From NCBI RefSeq assembly GCF_019929665.1, contig NZ_JAHZPZ010000005.1, positions 1 to 64,000 on the forward strand: DNA of 64,000 bases, in the 5' to 3' direction. The DNA comes from Streptococcus infantis (GTDB lineage: Bacteria > Bacillota > Bacilli > Lactobacillales > Streptococcaceae). The notes under the pieces are model-generated. The model was not told the DNA's origin, did not search any database, and saw nothing but the letters and a program-made list of their open reading frames with translations. The position numbers and the translations under genes are program-made. Numbering within the stretch: the stretch's first letter is position 1; each line of letters starts with the position of its first letter. Of the stretch, positions 1 to 8,359 are shown piece after piece.

Positions 1-102
1 CTTCCAGAATTCACAGGCGGAGTAAACGCAGTTGAAGCGCTCAAGAATGAGCTTCCAGAATTCACAGGCGGAGTAAATGCAGTCGAAGCAGCCAAAAACG
101 AA
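1..102 (+). repeat. 51-bp in-frame tandem repeat (2 visible copies)
   Basis: Positions 1-51 and 52-102 are near-identical 51-bp units encoding LPEFTGGVNAVEA plus four residues. A further, diverged half unit (ELSEYKVEEKP) follows. The array probably continues upstream of the window. Such wall-spacer repeats vary in number between strains by slippage or recombination. Confidence 0.8.
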
Positions 103-303
103 CTTTCGGAATATAAGGTTGAAGAAAAACCGCTTGTCACTTTAGTAGCACAGCAAGACAAGACATATCAAGCTCCAGCAGCTCAACCACAACAACCAAC
201 TCTCCCTGCAACAGGAAGTGAGGTTTCAACTCCTCTAGTATCTGTGGGAATGGTTGGAATGCTTCTCGGCTTGTTTGGAATGGCTAAGAAAAAAGAAGAT
301 TAA
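1..303 (+). CDS. LPXTG cell-wall-anchored surface protein, C-terminal part only
   Basis: Only the last 100 codons lie in the window; the gene continues off the left edge. The sequence shows two copies of a 17-residue unit beginning LPEFTGGVNAVEA, then a short linker, a Pro/Gln-rich spacer, the sortase motif LPATGSE, a hydrophobic stretch and the positive tail AKKKED. That is the standard sortase A signal, so the product is covalently attached to peptidoglycan. Its catalytic domain is not visible. Because the next gene is nanE, a sialidase or another surface glycosidase is a reasonable guess, but that is inference from position only. A strong terminator follows at 358-393, so it forms a separate transcript from nanE. 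Confidence 0.85.
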   Translation, partial: LPEFTGGVNAVEALKNELPEFTGGVNAVEAAKNELSEYKVEEKPLVTLVAQQDKTYQAPAAQPQQPTLPATGSEVSTPLVSVGMVGMLLGLFGMAKKKED

Positions 304-357
304 TGGTAACATTGAATCTAAAAAGTCTCTATAAAAAAAGTTTAGACTTATATTAGA

Positions 358-393
358 AGGGTCTGTAACGTTCATTCGTTACAGGCTCTTTAT
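358..393 (+). terminator. Intrinsic terminator of the LPXTG gene
   Basis: Stem GTCTGTAACG / CGTTACAGGC with loop TTCATT, followed by TCTTTATTT. It lies 55 nt after the stop codon. Confidence 0.8.
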
Positions 394-460
394 TTGTAGA
401 AAGCGAAGATCCTAGTAGAAATAAGCGGACGGAAGGCGATTATAATTCGGGTTTTTCTCT

Positions 461-476
461 CTGAAACTACTTTCAG
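461..476. promoter_or_regulatory. Palindrome CTGAAACTACTTTCAG, candidate NanR operator
   Basis: Perfect inverted repeat CTGAAA-N4-TTTCAG located 56 bp upstream of the nanE -35 box. The same core TGAAACTACTTTCA recurs at 6075-6088, also just upstream of the second nan promoter. Shared position and identity suggest a regulon operator. The RpiR-type NanR encoded in this window is the natural candidate, but this is inference. Confidence 0.6.
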
Positions 477-531
477 GAGATTCTGTTTCATAAAATTGTT
501 TTGAAACTTCAATCTATTCTAGTACAAGTTA

Positions 532-560
532 TTGAAAGCGCTTTAAAAATGATATATAAT
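532..560 (+). promoter_or_regulatory. nanE promoter with overlapping cre-like site
   Basis: -35 TTGAAA (532-537), 17-bp spacer, -10 TATAAT (555-560). The near-palindrome TTGAAAGCGCTTTAA at 532-546 resembles a catabolite-responsive element and sits on the -35 box, which would give CcpA repression when glucose is present. Confidence 0.75.
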
Positions 561-594
561 AGGCTCATAAGAAAAAAGAAAAGGAGGAAAGTGG

Positions 595-1293
595 ATGCCA
601 CAGATCAGTAAAGAAGCTTTGATTGAGCAGATTAAAGATGGAATCATCGTTTCTTGTCAGGCACTTCCTCACGAACCGCTTTATACAGAAGCGGGAGGTG
701 TAATGCCCTTGCTAGTCAAAGCGGCTGAGCAAGGTGGAGCAGTCGGTATCCGAGCAAATAGTGTTCGGGATATTAAGGAAATCAAAGAGGTCACAAATCT
801 TCCGATTATCGGAATTATCAAACGTGATTATCCACCACAGGAACCATTCATCACAGCTACTATGAAAGAAGTTGATGAACTAGCAGCTCTAGATATTGAG
901 GTAATCGCTCTAGATTGTACCAAGAGAGAACGCCATGATGGCCTAGAGATTCAAGAATTTATCCGTCAAGTCAAAGAAAAATATCCAAACCAACTCTTGA
1001 TGGCTGACACAAGTACCTTTGAAGAAGGACTAACAGCAGTTGAGGCGGGAATCGACTTTGTCGGAACAACTTTGTCAGGCTACACATCTTATAGTCCAAA
1101 AGTGGATGGTCCAGATTTTGAACTCATCAAGAAACTATGCGATGCAGGTGTAGACGTCATCGCAGAAGGAAAAATTCATACACCAGAACAGGCTAAGCAA
1201 ATCCTAGGTTACGGAGTGCGAGGCATCGTAGTTGGTGGCGCTATTACTAGACCAAAAGAGATCACGGAACGATTTGTTGCAGGTCTCAAATAA
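595..1293 (+). CDS. nanE: N-acetylmannosamine-6-phosphate 2-epimerase (NanE)
   Basis: Converts ManNAc-6-P to GlcNAc-6-P in the cytoplasm, the third step of sialic-acid catabolism after lyase and kinase. The 232-residue length is usual for the NanE family. Visible family features are the TIM-barrel strands with IKRDYP near residue 76, the segment [17 protein letters not shown] near 99-115 carrying conserved Asp and Lys residues, and the C-terminal phosphate-binding stretch [14 protein letters not shown] plus [12 protein letters not shown]. The start ATG follows the strong RBS AAAGGAGGAAAG. It heads the sat transporter cluster and is preceded by a cre-overlapped promoter and a candidate NanR site. 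I see nothing odd in it. Confidence 0.95.
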   Translation: MPQISKEALIEQIKDGIIVSCQALPHEPLYTEAGGVMPLLVKAAEQGGAVGIRANSVRDIKEIKEVTNLPIIGIIKRDYPPQEPFITATMKEVDELAALDIEVIALDCTKRERHDGLEIQEFIRQVKEKYPNQLLMADTSTFEEGLTAVEAGIDFVGTTLSGYTSYSPKVDGPDFELIKKLCDAGVDVIAEGKIHTPEQAKQILGYGVRGIVVGGAITRPKEITERFVAGLK

Positions 1294-1322
1294 GATAATT
1301 AAAACACGAGGAGAGTGGTTGA

Positions 1323-2729
<1,407 letters not shown>

Positions 2730-2751
2730 GCCCTAAATAAAAAGTAAAATC

Positions 2752-2800
2752 ACCCCCTTTTCCCTGTGCACATCTGTGTACGAAAAGGGGGAGTTTTGTT
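2752..2800 (+). terminator. Strong hairpin between satA and satB (partial terminator / stabiliser)
   Basis: Stem ACCCCCTTTTC / GAAAAGGGGG with an inner stem GTGCACA / TGTGTAC, followed by AGTTTTGTTT. In many ABC operons such a hairpin after the binding-protein gene raises its mRNA level relative to the permeases. A further inverted repeat, ATGTAAGGAACT at 2807-2818 with AGTTCTTACAT at 2840-2850, lies downstream in the 200-nt gap. Confidence 0.75.
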
Positions 2801-2943
2801 TAAAAAATGTAAGGAACTGACAGGTCAAAATTAAAATGAAGTTCTTACATAGGCTTTTCTTGGAAAAAATTTCATTTTGATTTTACATCAATGTCAGACG
2901 ACAATCAAAAAAACAAAAACTATTTGAAAGTGAGGTGCCAACT

Positions 2944-3831
2944 GTGAAAGTCAATAAAATTCGCATGAGAGAAACAATTGTTTCTTATGCTTTCTTAGCA
3001 CCAGTATTAATCTTCTTTACCGTCTTTGTCCTAGCTCCAATGATCATGGGATTCATCACTAGTTTCTTTAACTACTCGATGACTAGCTTTGAGTTTGTGG
3101 GACTTGACAACTACATCCGCATGTTTAAAGACCCTGTCTTTACAAAATCTTTGATTAATACCGTAATCTTAGTTATCGGATCTGTACCAGTCGTTGTACT
3201 ATTCTCACTATTTGTGGCATCACAAACTTACCAACAAAATGCAGTTGCTAGATCCTTCTATCGTTTCGTATTCTTCCTTCCTGTTGTAACAGGTAGTGTT
3301 GCCGTAACGGTTGTATGGAAATGGATTTATGATCCTCTATCAGGTATTTTGAATTTCGTGCTTAAGTCAAGCCATATCATTAGCCAAAACATTTCTTGGT
3401 TGGGTGACAAAAACTGGGCTTTGATGGCGATTATGATTATTCTTTTGACAACATCAGTTGGTCAACCAATCATCCTCTACATCGCTGCAATGGGTAATAT
3501 TGACAACTCTCTTGTTGAAGCGGCACGTGTCGACGGAGCTACTGAGTTACAAGTTTTCTGGAAGATTAAATGGCCAAGCCTCCTTCCAACAACTCTTTAT
3601 ATCGCAATCATTACAACAATCAACTCATTCCAGTGTTTCGCTTTGATTCAGCTTTTGACTTCCGGTGGTCCAAACTACTCAACAAGTACACTCATGTACT
3701 ACCTTTACGAAAAAGCCTTCCAATTGACTGAGTATGGTTATGCCAATACTATTGGTGTATTCTTGGCAGTTATGATCGCAATTGTCAGCTTTGTTCAATT
3801 TAAAGTACTTGGAAACGACGTAGAATATTAA
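2944..3831 (+). CDS. satB: Sialic-acid ABC transporter permease (SatB)
   Basis: Inner-membrane permease of the CUT1/MalF-like family with about six hydrophobic segments. The EAA loop that contacts the ATPase is visible as EAARVDGATELQVFWKI near residues 194-210, so the permease should be functional. I placed the start at GTG 2944 because GAGG at 2932-2935 is 8 nt upstream. The alternative GTG at 2935 has no Shine-Dalgarno sequence. The gene is 16 nt from satC and is cotranscribed with it. It forms the membrane channel with SatC. No defects are visible. Confidence 0.9.
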   Translation: MKVNKIRMRETIVSYAFLAPVLIFFTVFVLAPMIMGFITSFFNYSMTSFEFVGLDNYIRMFKDPVFTKSLINTVILVIGSVPVVVLFSLFVASQTYQQNAVARSFYRFVFFLPVVTGSVAVTVVWKWIYDPLSGILNFVLKSSHIISQNISWLGDKNWALMAIMIILLTTSVGQPIILYIAAMGNIDNSLVEAARVDGATELQVFWKIKWPSLLPTTLYIAIITTINSFQCFALIQLLTSGGPNYSTSTLMYYLYEKAFQLTEYGYANTIGVFLAVMIAIVSFVQFKVLGNDVEY

Positions 3832-3847
3832 TAGAAAGGAGACAGCT

Positions 3848-4687
3848 ATGCAATCTACACAAAAGAAACCTTTAACAGCCTTCACTGTTATTTCAACCAT
3901 CTTCTTGCTTTTATTGACTGTACTCTTTATCTTTCCATTCTACTGGATTTTGACAGGTGCATTCAAATCACAACCAGATACCATTATGATTCCACCACAA
4001 TGGTTCCCTAAAGCTCCAACAATGGAGAACTTCCAACAATTGATGGTGCAAAACCCAGCCTTGCAATGGATGTGGAACTCAGTCTTCATTTCATTGGTAA
4101 CTATGTTCTTGGTTTGTGCAACTTCATCCCTAGCAGGTTATGTATTGGCTAAGAAACGCTTCTATGGACAACGCATTCTATTCGCTATCTTTATCGCTGC
4201 CATGGCTCTTCCAAAACAAGTTGTCCTTGTACCATTGGTACGTATCGTCAACTTCATGGGAATCCATGACACTCTTTGGGCGGTTATCTTGCCTTTGATC
4301 GGATGGCCATTTGGGGTCTTCCTCATGAAACAGTTCAGTGAAAACATTCCAACAGAATTGCTCGAATCTGCTAAAATCGATGGATGTGGTGAGATTCGTA
4401 CTTTCTGGAGCGTAGCCTTCCCTATTGTGAAACCAGGATTTGCAGCTCTTGCAATCTTTACCTTCATCAATACATGGAATGACTACTTCATGCAGTTGGT
4501 TATGTTGACATCTCGTAACAACTTGACCATCTCACTAGGGGTTGCAACCATGCAGGCTGAAATGGCAACCAACTATGGATTAATCATGGCAGGGGCTGCT
4601 CTTGCAGCGGTGCCAATCGTAACAGTCTTCCTTGTCTTCCAAAAATCCTTCACTCAAGGGATTACTATGGGAGCCGTTAAAGGTTAA
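3848..4687 (+). CDS. satC: Sialic-acid ABC transporter permease (SatC)
   Basis: A 279-residue MalG-like permease with six predicted membrane segments. The EAA motif is seen as ESAKIDGCGEIRTFWSV. The start ATG follows AGAAAGGAGACAGCT. It pairs with SatB to form the sialate channel. The C-terminus FTQGITMGAVKG is the typical ending of this family. A BOX element begins one base after its stop codon, so the 3' untranslated region of the sat transcript is repeat DNA. Confidence 0.92.
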   Translation: MQSTQKKPLTAFTVISTIFLLLLTVLFIFPFYWILTGAFKSQPDTIMIPPQWFPKAPTMENFQQLMVQNPALQWMWNSVFISLVTMFLVCATSSLAGYVLAKKRFYGQRILFAIFIAAMALPKQVVLVPLVRIVNFMGIHDTLWAVILPLIGWPFGVFLMKQFSENIPTELLESAKIDGCGEIRTFWSVAFPIVKPGFAALAIFTFINTWNDYFMQLVMLTSRNNLTISLGVATMQAEMATNYGLIMAGAALAAVPIVTVFLVFQKSFTQGITMGAVKG

Positions 4688-4792
4688 TACTCTGCGAAAA
4701 TTGAATTCAAACCACGTCAGCGACTCCTTGCCGTACTCAAGTACAGCCTGCGGATTGCTTCCTAGTTTGCTCTTCAATTTTAATTGAGAATA
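4688..4792 (-). repeat. BOX element (boxA + boxC, no boxB), reverse orientation, degenerate
   Basis: CGTCAGCGACTCCTTGCCGTA is, with two mismatches, the reverse complement of the boxA core targeted by the BOX-A1R typing primer. The downstream part GCTTCCTAGTTTGCTCTTCA matches boxC. Terminal stretches TACTCTGCGAAAATTGAA and TTCAATTTTAATTGAGAATA form imperfect inverted ends. The copy begins directly after the satC stop codon and lacks the internal boxB units. BOX is typical of S. pneumoniae and its mitis-group relatives. Confidence 0.85.
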
Positions 4793-4824
4793 GGAAAATC
4801 TATTTATTGAAAACGATACAGTAT

Positions 4825-4889
4825 TATAAGTGTCTACAAAATGGATAGGAGTTGCTTACTTCATGAAGTTTTGTTAGACACTTATAAAC
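4825..4889. repeat. Long inverted repeat in the leader of the YhcH-family gene
   Basis: TTATAAGTGTCTACAAAA (4825-4842) pairs with TTTTGTTAGACACTTATAA (4871-4889), broken by one extra T, with a 28-nt loop. No T-run follows. A second short hairpin, AGACA-TTTTG-TGTCT, lies at 4900-4914, and its CATTTTGT can pair with ACAAAATG inside the first structure, so alternative folds are possible. Confidence 0.6.
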
Positions 4890-4943
4890 TTACTGGCTAG
4901 ACATTTTGTGTCTGAAGATAACAATCAGGTAAAGGAAATTACT

Positions 4944-5396
4944 ATGATTTTTGATGATTTAAAAAACATTAGCTTTTACAAGGGAATTCATCCAAATCTC
5001 GATAAGGCCATCGATTATCTCTATGAGCATCGTAAAGATAACTTTGAATTAGGTAAATACGATATTGATGGAGATAAGGTCTTCTTAGTTGTACAGGAAA
5101 ATGTTCTCAACAAAGAAGAAAATGATCGCTTTGAGCACCACAAAAACTATGCAGACTTGCATTTGTTAGTTGAAGGACATGAGTATTCTAGCTACGGTTC
5201 TCGTATCAAAGATGAGGCTGTAGCCTTTGATGAAGCTAGCGATATTGGCTTTGTTCATTGTCACGAACAATACCCACTCTTGTTGGGATATCACAATTTT
5301 GCAGTTTTCTTCCCAGGAGAACCTCATCAGCCTAACGGTTATGCAGGTATGGAAGATAAAGTTCGCAAATATTTATTTAAAATTTTAATCGATTAG
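4944..5396 (+). CDS. YhcH/YjgK/YiaL family (DUF386) protein
   Basis: A 150-residue cupin-fold protein of the family found in many nan operons. Family members are thought to handle the anomeric or mutarotation state of sugars, but the exact reaction is not settled. The conserved histidines expected for metal binding are visible in RFEHHKNYADLH and HCHEQYP, with FFPGEPHQPN near the C-terminus. I chose ATG 4944, preceded by AAAGGAAA, over the GTG at 4908, which has no RBS, because family members normally begin MIF. It lies 256 nt after satC beyond the BOX element and 19 nt before the DUF624 gene. Confidence 0.85.
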   Translation: MIFDDLKNISFYKGIHPNLDKAIDYLYEHRKDNFELGKYDIDGDKVFLVVQENVLNKEENDRFEHHKNYADLHLLVEGHEYSSYGSRIKDEAVAFDEASDIGFVHCHEQYPLLLGYHNFAVFFPGEPHQPNGYAGMEDKVRKYLFKILID

Positions 5397-5415
5397 TCAG
5401 TTAGGAGGAGAAACA

Positions 5416-6066
5416 ATGGCACATAAAGGATCTGGATTGATAAAAGCGGCATTCGATACGGATAACTTTCTGATGCGTTTTTGCGAGAAAGTTTTAGATA
5501 TCGTGACGGTTAACCTACTCTTTGTTGTGTCTTGTCTGCCTATTGTGACTATTGGAGTAGCTAAAATCAGTCTCTATCAGACAATCTTTGAAGTGAAGCA
5601 CAGCCGTCGTATTCCTGTTTTCAAAATCTATATTAGAGCCTTCAAGCAAAATTTGAAATTAGGTTTTCAGTTAGGTTTGCTGGAATTAGGAATCTTTTTG
5701 ATCAGTGTGATTGACTTATCACTATTTTGGAGTCAAACTGGTGTTGCCTTTCAGCTTATTAAAGCTATTTGCTTGGGAATTCTGATATTTTTAACCCTAG
5801 TTATGTTGGCTAGCTATCCAATTGCTGCACGCTATGAATTAACTTGGAAAGAAGTGCTTCAAAAGGGCTTGCTTTTGGTCAGCTTTAACTTCGTTTGGTT
5901 CTTCTTGATGCTTGCAATTATTTTGTTAATCATTATGCTTCTCTATCTATCAGGCTTTACTCTAGTGCTTGGTGGTTCAGCATTTCTACTCTTTGGCTTT
6001 GGTCTTCTTGCCTTTTGCCAAGCTGGATTAATGGAAAAATTGTTTGCTAAATATCAAGCAGATTGA
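5416..6066 (+). CDS. DUF624 (YesL-like) membrane protein of the nan operon
   Basis: A 216-residue protein with about five hydrophobic segments, including FVVSCLPIVTIGVAKISLY after residue 36, which is typical of DUF624. This family commonly sits next to CUT1 sugar transporters, and its role is unknown. The RBS is TAGGAGGAGAAAC. It is the last gene before the second nan promoter. A link to sialic-acid transport is suggested by context only. Confidence 0.85.
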   Translation: MAHKGSGLIKAAFDTDNFLMRFCEKVLDIVTVNLLFVVSCLPIVTIGVAKISLYQTIFEVKHSRRIPVFKIYIRAFKQNLKLGFQLGLLELGIFLISVIDLSLFWSQTGVAFQLIKAICLGILIFLTLVMLASYPIAARYELTWKEVLQKGLLLVSFNFVWFFLMLAIILLIIMLLYLSGFTLVLGGSAFLLFGFGLLAFCQAGLMEKLFAKYQAD

Positions 6067-6074
6067 AAATGATA

Positions 6075-6088
6075 TGAAACTACTTTCA
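6075..6088. promoter_or_regulatory. Second copy of palindrome TGAAACTACTTTCA, candidate NanR operator
   Basis: Identical 14-bp core to 462-475, and again 57 bp upstream of a cre-overlapped promoter. See the entry at 461-476. Confidence 0.6.
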
Positions 6089-6144
6089 AACAAGAAAAGC
6101 TATGGGAGATGAATAGAAATTAAAATCTAAGTGGCTAAGATGTA

Positions 6145-6173
6145 TTGAAAGCGCTTTTTACAAGGTGTATACT
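6145..6173 (+). promoter_or_regulatory. Promoter of the lyase-kinase operon with cre-like site
   Basis: -35 TTGAAA (6145-6150), 17-bp spacer, -10 TATACT (6168-6173). TTGAAAGCGCTTTTT overlaps the -35 exactly as at the nanE promoter, implying shared CcpA control. Confidence 0.75.
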
Positions 6174-6229
6174 AAAATAGTAAAAAATCATCTGCTCAAA
6201 GCAGAAAAAAGAAATCTTAGGAGAAATCT

Positions 6230-7147
6230 ATGTCAGATTTAAAAAAATATGAAGGTGTCATTCCTGCCTTCTACGCATGTTATGATGATGCGGGTGAAGT
6301 TAGCCCAGAACGTACTCGTGCCTTGGTACAATACTTTATTGATAAAGGTGTTCAAGGACTTTACGTTAATGGTTCTTCAGGTGAGTGTATCTACCAAAGT
6401 GTAGAAGACCGTAAATTGATCTTGGAAGAAGTTATGGCAGTTGCTAAAGGTAAATTGACCATCATTGCTCACGTAGCTTGCAACAATACAAAAGATAGTA
6501 TTGAATTGGCTCGTCATGCAGAAAGCTTGGGTGTTGATGCTATTGCAACAATCCCACCAATTTACTTCCGTTTGCCTGAGTACTCAGTTGCTAAATACTG
6601 GAACGACATCAGTGCTGCAGCACCAAATACAGACTATGTTATCTACAACATTCCTCAATTGGCAGGTGTTGCTTTGACTCCAAGTCTTTACACAGAAATG
6701 TTGAAAAACCCACGTGTCATTGGTGTTAAAAATTCTTCAATGCCAGTTCAAGATATCCAAACTTTTGTTAGTCTTGGTGGTGATGATCATATCGTCTTTA
6801 ATGGTCCAGACGAACAATTCCTAGGCGGACGTCTCATGGGAGCAAAAGCTGGTATCGGTGGTACTTATGGTGCTATGCCAGAACTCTTCTTGAAACTCAA
6901 CCAATTGATTGCGGATAAAGACCTAGAAACAGCGCGTGAATTGCAATACGCTATCAACGCTATCATCGGTAAATTGACTGCAGCTCATGGGAATATGTAC
7001 TGTGTGATTAAAGAAGTCTTGAAAATCAATGAAGGGCTTAACATCGGATCAGTTCGTTCTCCACTTACACCAGTGACCGAAGAAGATCGTCCAGTTGTAG
7101 AAGCAGCTGCTCAATTGATTCGTGAAACTAAGGAGCGTTTCCTCTAA
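6230..7147 (+). CDS. nanA: N-acetylneuraminate lyase
   Basis: Cleaves N-acetylneuraminate to ManNAc and pyruvate. The 305-residue length fits the DHDPS/NAL superfamily. Visible motifs are NGSSGE near residue 48, which binds the substrate carboxylate, the catalytic Tyr in DYVIYNIP near 138-145, and the Schiff-base Lys in VIGVKNSS near 164-171. The start follows TTAGGAGAAATCT. It is cotranscribed with the ROK kinase 15 nt downstream. The symbol nanA is the enteric name for the lyase; in pneumococcus nanA means the sialidase, so the two should not be confused. Confidence 0.93.
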   Translation: MSDLKKYEGVIPAFYACYDDAGEVSPERTRALVQYFIDKGVQGLYVNGSSGECIYQSVEDRKLILEEVMAVAKGKLTIIAHVACNNTKDSIELARHAESLGVDAIATIPPIYFRLPEYSVAKYWNDISAAAPNTDYVIYNIPQLAGVALTPSLYTEMLKNPRVIGVKNSSMPVQDIQTFVSLGGDDHIVFNGPDEQFLGGRLMGAKAGIGGTYGAMPELFLKLNQLIADKDLETARELQYAINAIIGKLTAAHGNMYCVIKEVLKINEGLNIGSVRSPLTPVTEEDRPVVEAAAQLIRETKERFL

Positions 7148-7162
7148 TCAATAGGAGGCTTT

Positions 7163-8047
7163 ATGACTAATTACGTTGCAATTGATATTGGTGGAACTAA
7201 TATCAAATACGGTTTAATTGACCAAGAGGGACAACTTGTAGAGACTAACGAAGTAGCGACTGAGGCTCACAAGGGTGGTCCACACATCTTACAGAAAACA
7301 AAAGATATCGTAGCTAGCTATCTAGAAAAAGGACCAGTGTCAGGTGTAGCCATTTCCTCTGCGGGAATGGTTGATCCTGATAAGGGTGAGATTTTCTACG
7401 CTGGTCCACAGATTCCAAATTATGCCGGGACCCAATTTAAAAAGGAAATCGAAGAAAGCTTTAACATTCCTTGTGAAATTGAAAATGATGTTAACTGTGC
7501 AGGGCTTGCTGAAGCTGTCTCTGGTTCAGGAAAGGGTGCAAATATTACCCTTTGCTTGACGATTGGGACTGGTATCGGTGGCTGCTTGATCATAGATGGA
7601 CAAGTTTTCCATGGCTTTAGTAATTCTGCCTGTGAGGTTGGTTATCTGCACATGCAGGATGGAGCTTTCCAGGATTTAGCGTCTACGACAGCTCTTGTTA
7701 AGTATGTGGCTGATGCACATGGAGATGAAGTGGAACAGTGGAACGGTCGCAGAATTTTCAAAGAAGCTACCGAAGGCAATAAACTCTGTATGGAGGGAAT
7801 TGACCGCATGGTAGAATACCTTGGTAAGGGTCTCGCAAATATTTGTTATGTTGCCAATCCAGAAGTTGTCATCCTTGGTGGTGGTATCATGGGGCAAGAA
7901 GCAATTTTGAAACCAAAAATCCGTAAGGCTTTGAAAGATTCGCTTGTTCCAAGCTTGGCAGACAAGACTCGACTTGAATTTGCCCACCATCAAAATACTG
8001 CTGGCATGCTCGGTGCTTATTATCATTTCAGAACCAAACAGTCCTAA
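7163..8047 (+). CDS. nanK: ROK-family sugar kinase, probably N-acetylmannosamine kinase
   Basis: A 294-residue ROK protein. It has the N-terminal phosphate-binding signature IDIGGTNIKYG, the catalytic-Asp region CEIENDVNCAG and the second phosphate loop TIGTGIGG. Its place between the lyase and NanE activities fills the missing step, ManNAc to ManNAc-6-P. Unlike most ROK kinases, it lacks the zinc-binding CxCGxxGCxE segment. The equivalent stretch reads GYLHMQDGAFQDLAS with no cysteines. This cysteine-less form occurs in several streptococcal ROK proteins, so it need not mean inactivity. A terminator overlaps the stop codon. Confidence 0.85.
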   Translation: MTNYVAIDIGGTNIKYGLIDQEGQLVETNEVATEAHKGGPHILQKTKDIVASYLEKGPVSGVAISSAGMVDPDKGEIFYAGPQIPNYAGTQFKKEIEESFNIPCEIENDVNCAGLAEAVSGSGKGANITLCLTIGTGIGGCLIIDGQVFHGFSNSACEVGYLHMQDGAFQDLASTTALVKYVADAHGDEVEQWNGRRIFKEATEGNKLCMEGIDRMVEYLGKGLANICYVANPEVVILGGGIMGQEAILKPKIRKALKDSLVPSLADKTRLEFAHHQNTAGMLGAYYHFRTKQS

Positions 8048-8076
8048 ATTGGCTTTGCCAATTTAGGGTTTTTTTG
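8043..8076 (+). terminator. Terminator of the lyase-kinase operon
   Basis: Perfect 11-bp stem CCTAAATTGGC / GCCAATTTAGG with loop TTT, then GTTTTTTT. The stem includes the kinase stop codon. Confidence 0.9.
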
Positions 8077-8130
8077 GCAGGAAAAAAGCTAGGTAAAACT
8101 TTAATAAAACTTTGGAAGCCCTTGCATTTC

Positions 8131-8227
8131 TTGGGATAATATAGTATATTTATTATACTGAGAAATCTCGAAAAAGCGGTTGTAAAATCAAGTCATTTTT
8201 TTATTCAGAAAAATGTAAGCGATTTCT
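8131..8227 (+). promoter_or_regulatory. Promoter and cre site of the fucosidase/protease surface-protein gene
   Basis: Within the 312-nt gap 8048-8359 I see -35-like TTGGGA (8131-8136), a 17-bp spacer and -10 TATACT (8154-8159). ATGTAAGCGATTTCT at 8213-8227 matches the cre consensus WTGNAANCGNWNNCW fully and lies downstream of the start site, a typical roadblock position. A small hairpin GCAGT-AGCTG-ACTGC followed by TTTTG (8323-8341) precedes the RBS. The rest of the gap shows nothing I recognise. Confidence 0.6.
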
Positions 8228-8359
8228 AAAAATGAATCTAAACAGAAGATAAGAGTGGGAGGAAGAAGAGTTTTAAAGTAGCACTGAGAAATAGAATTGT
8301 CGCCAGCAGAAACTGGGCTCTTGCAGTAGCTGACTGCTTTTGTTCATTAGGAGAATTTG

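Noticed and set aside
8237..8359. T-box or other riboswitch before the giant surface protein
   Set aside because: I saw no T-box motif or recognisable aptamer, only a 5-bp hairpin.
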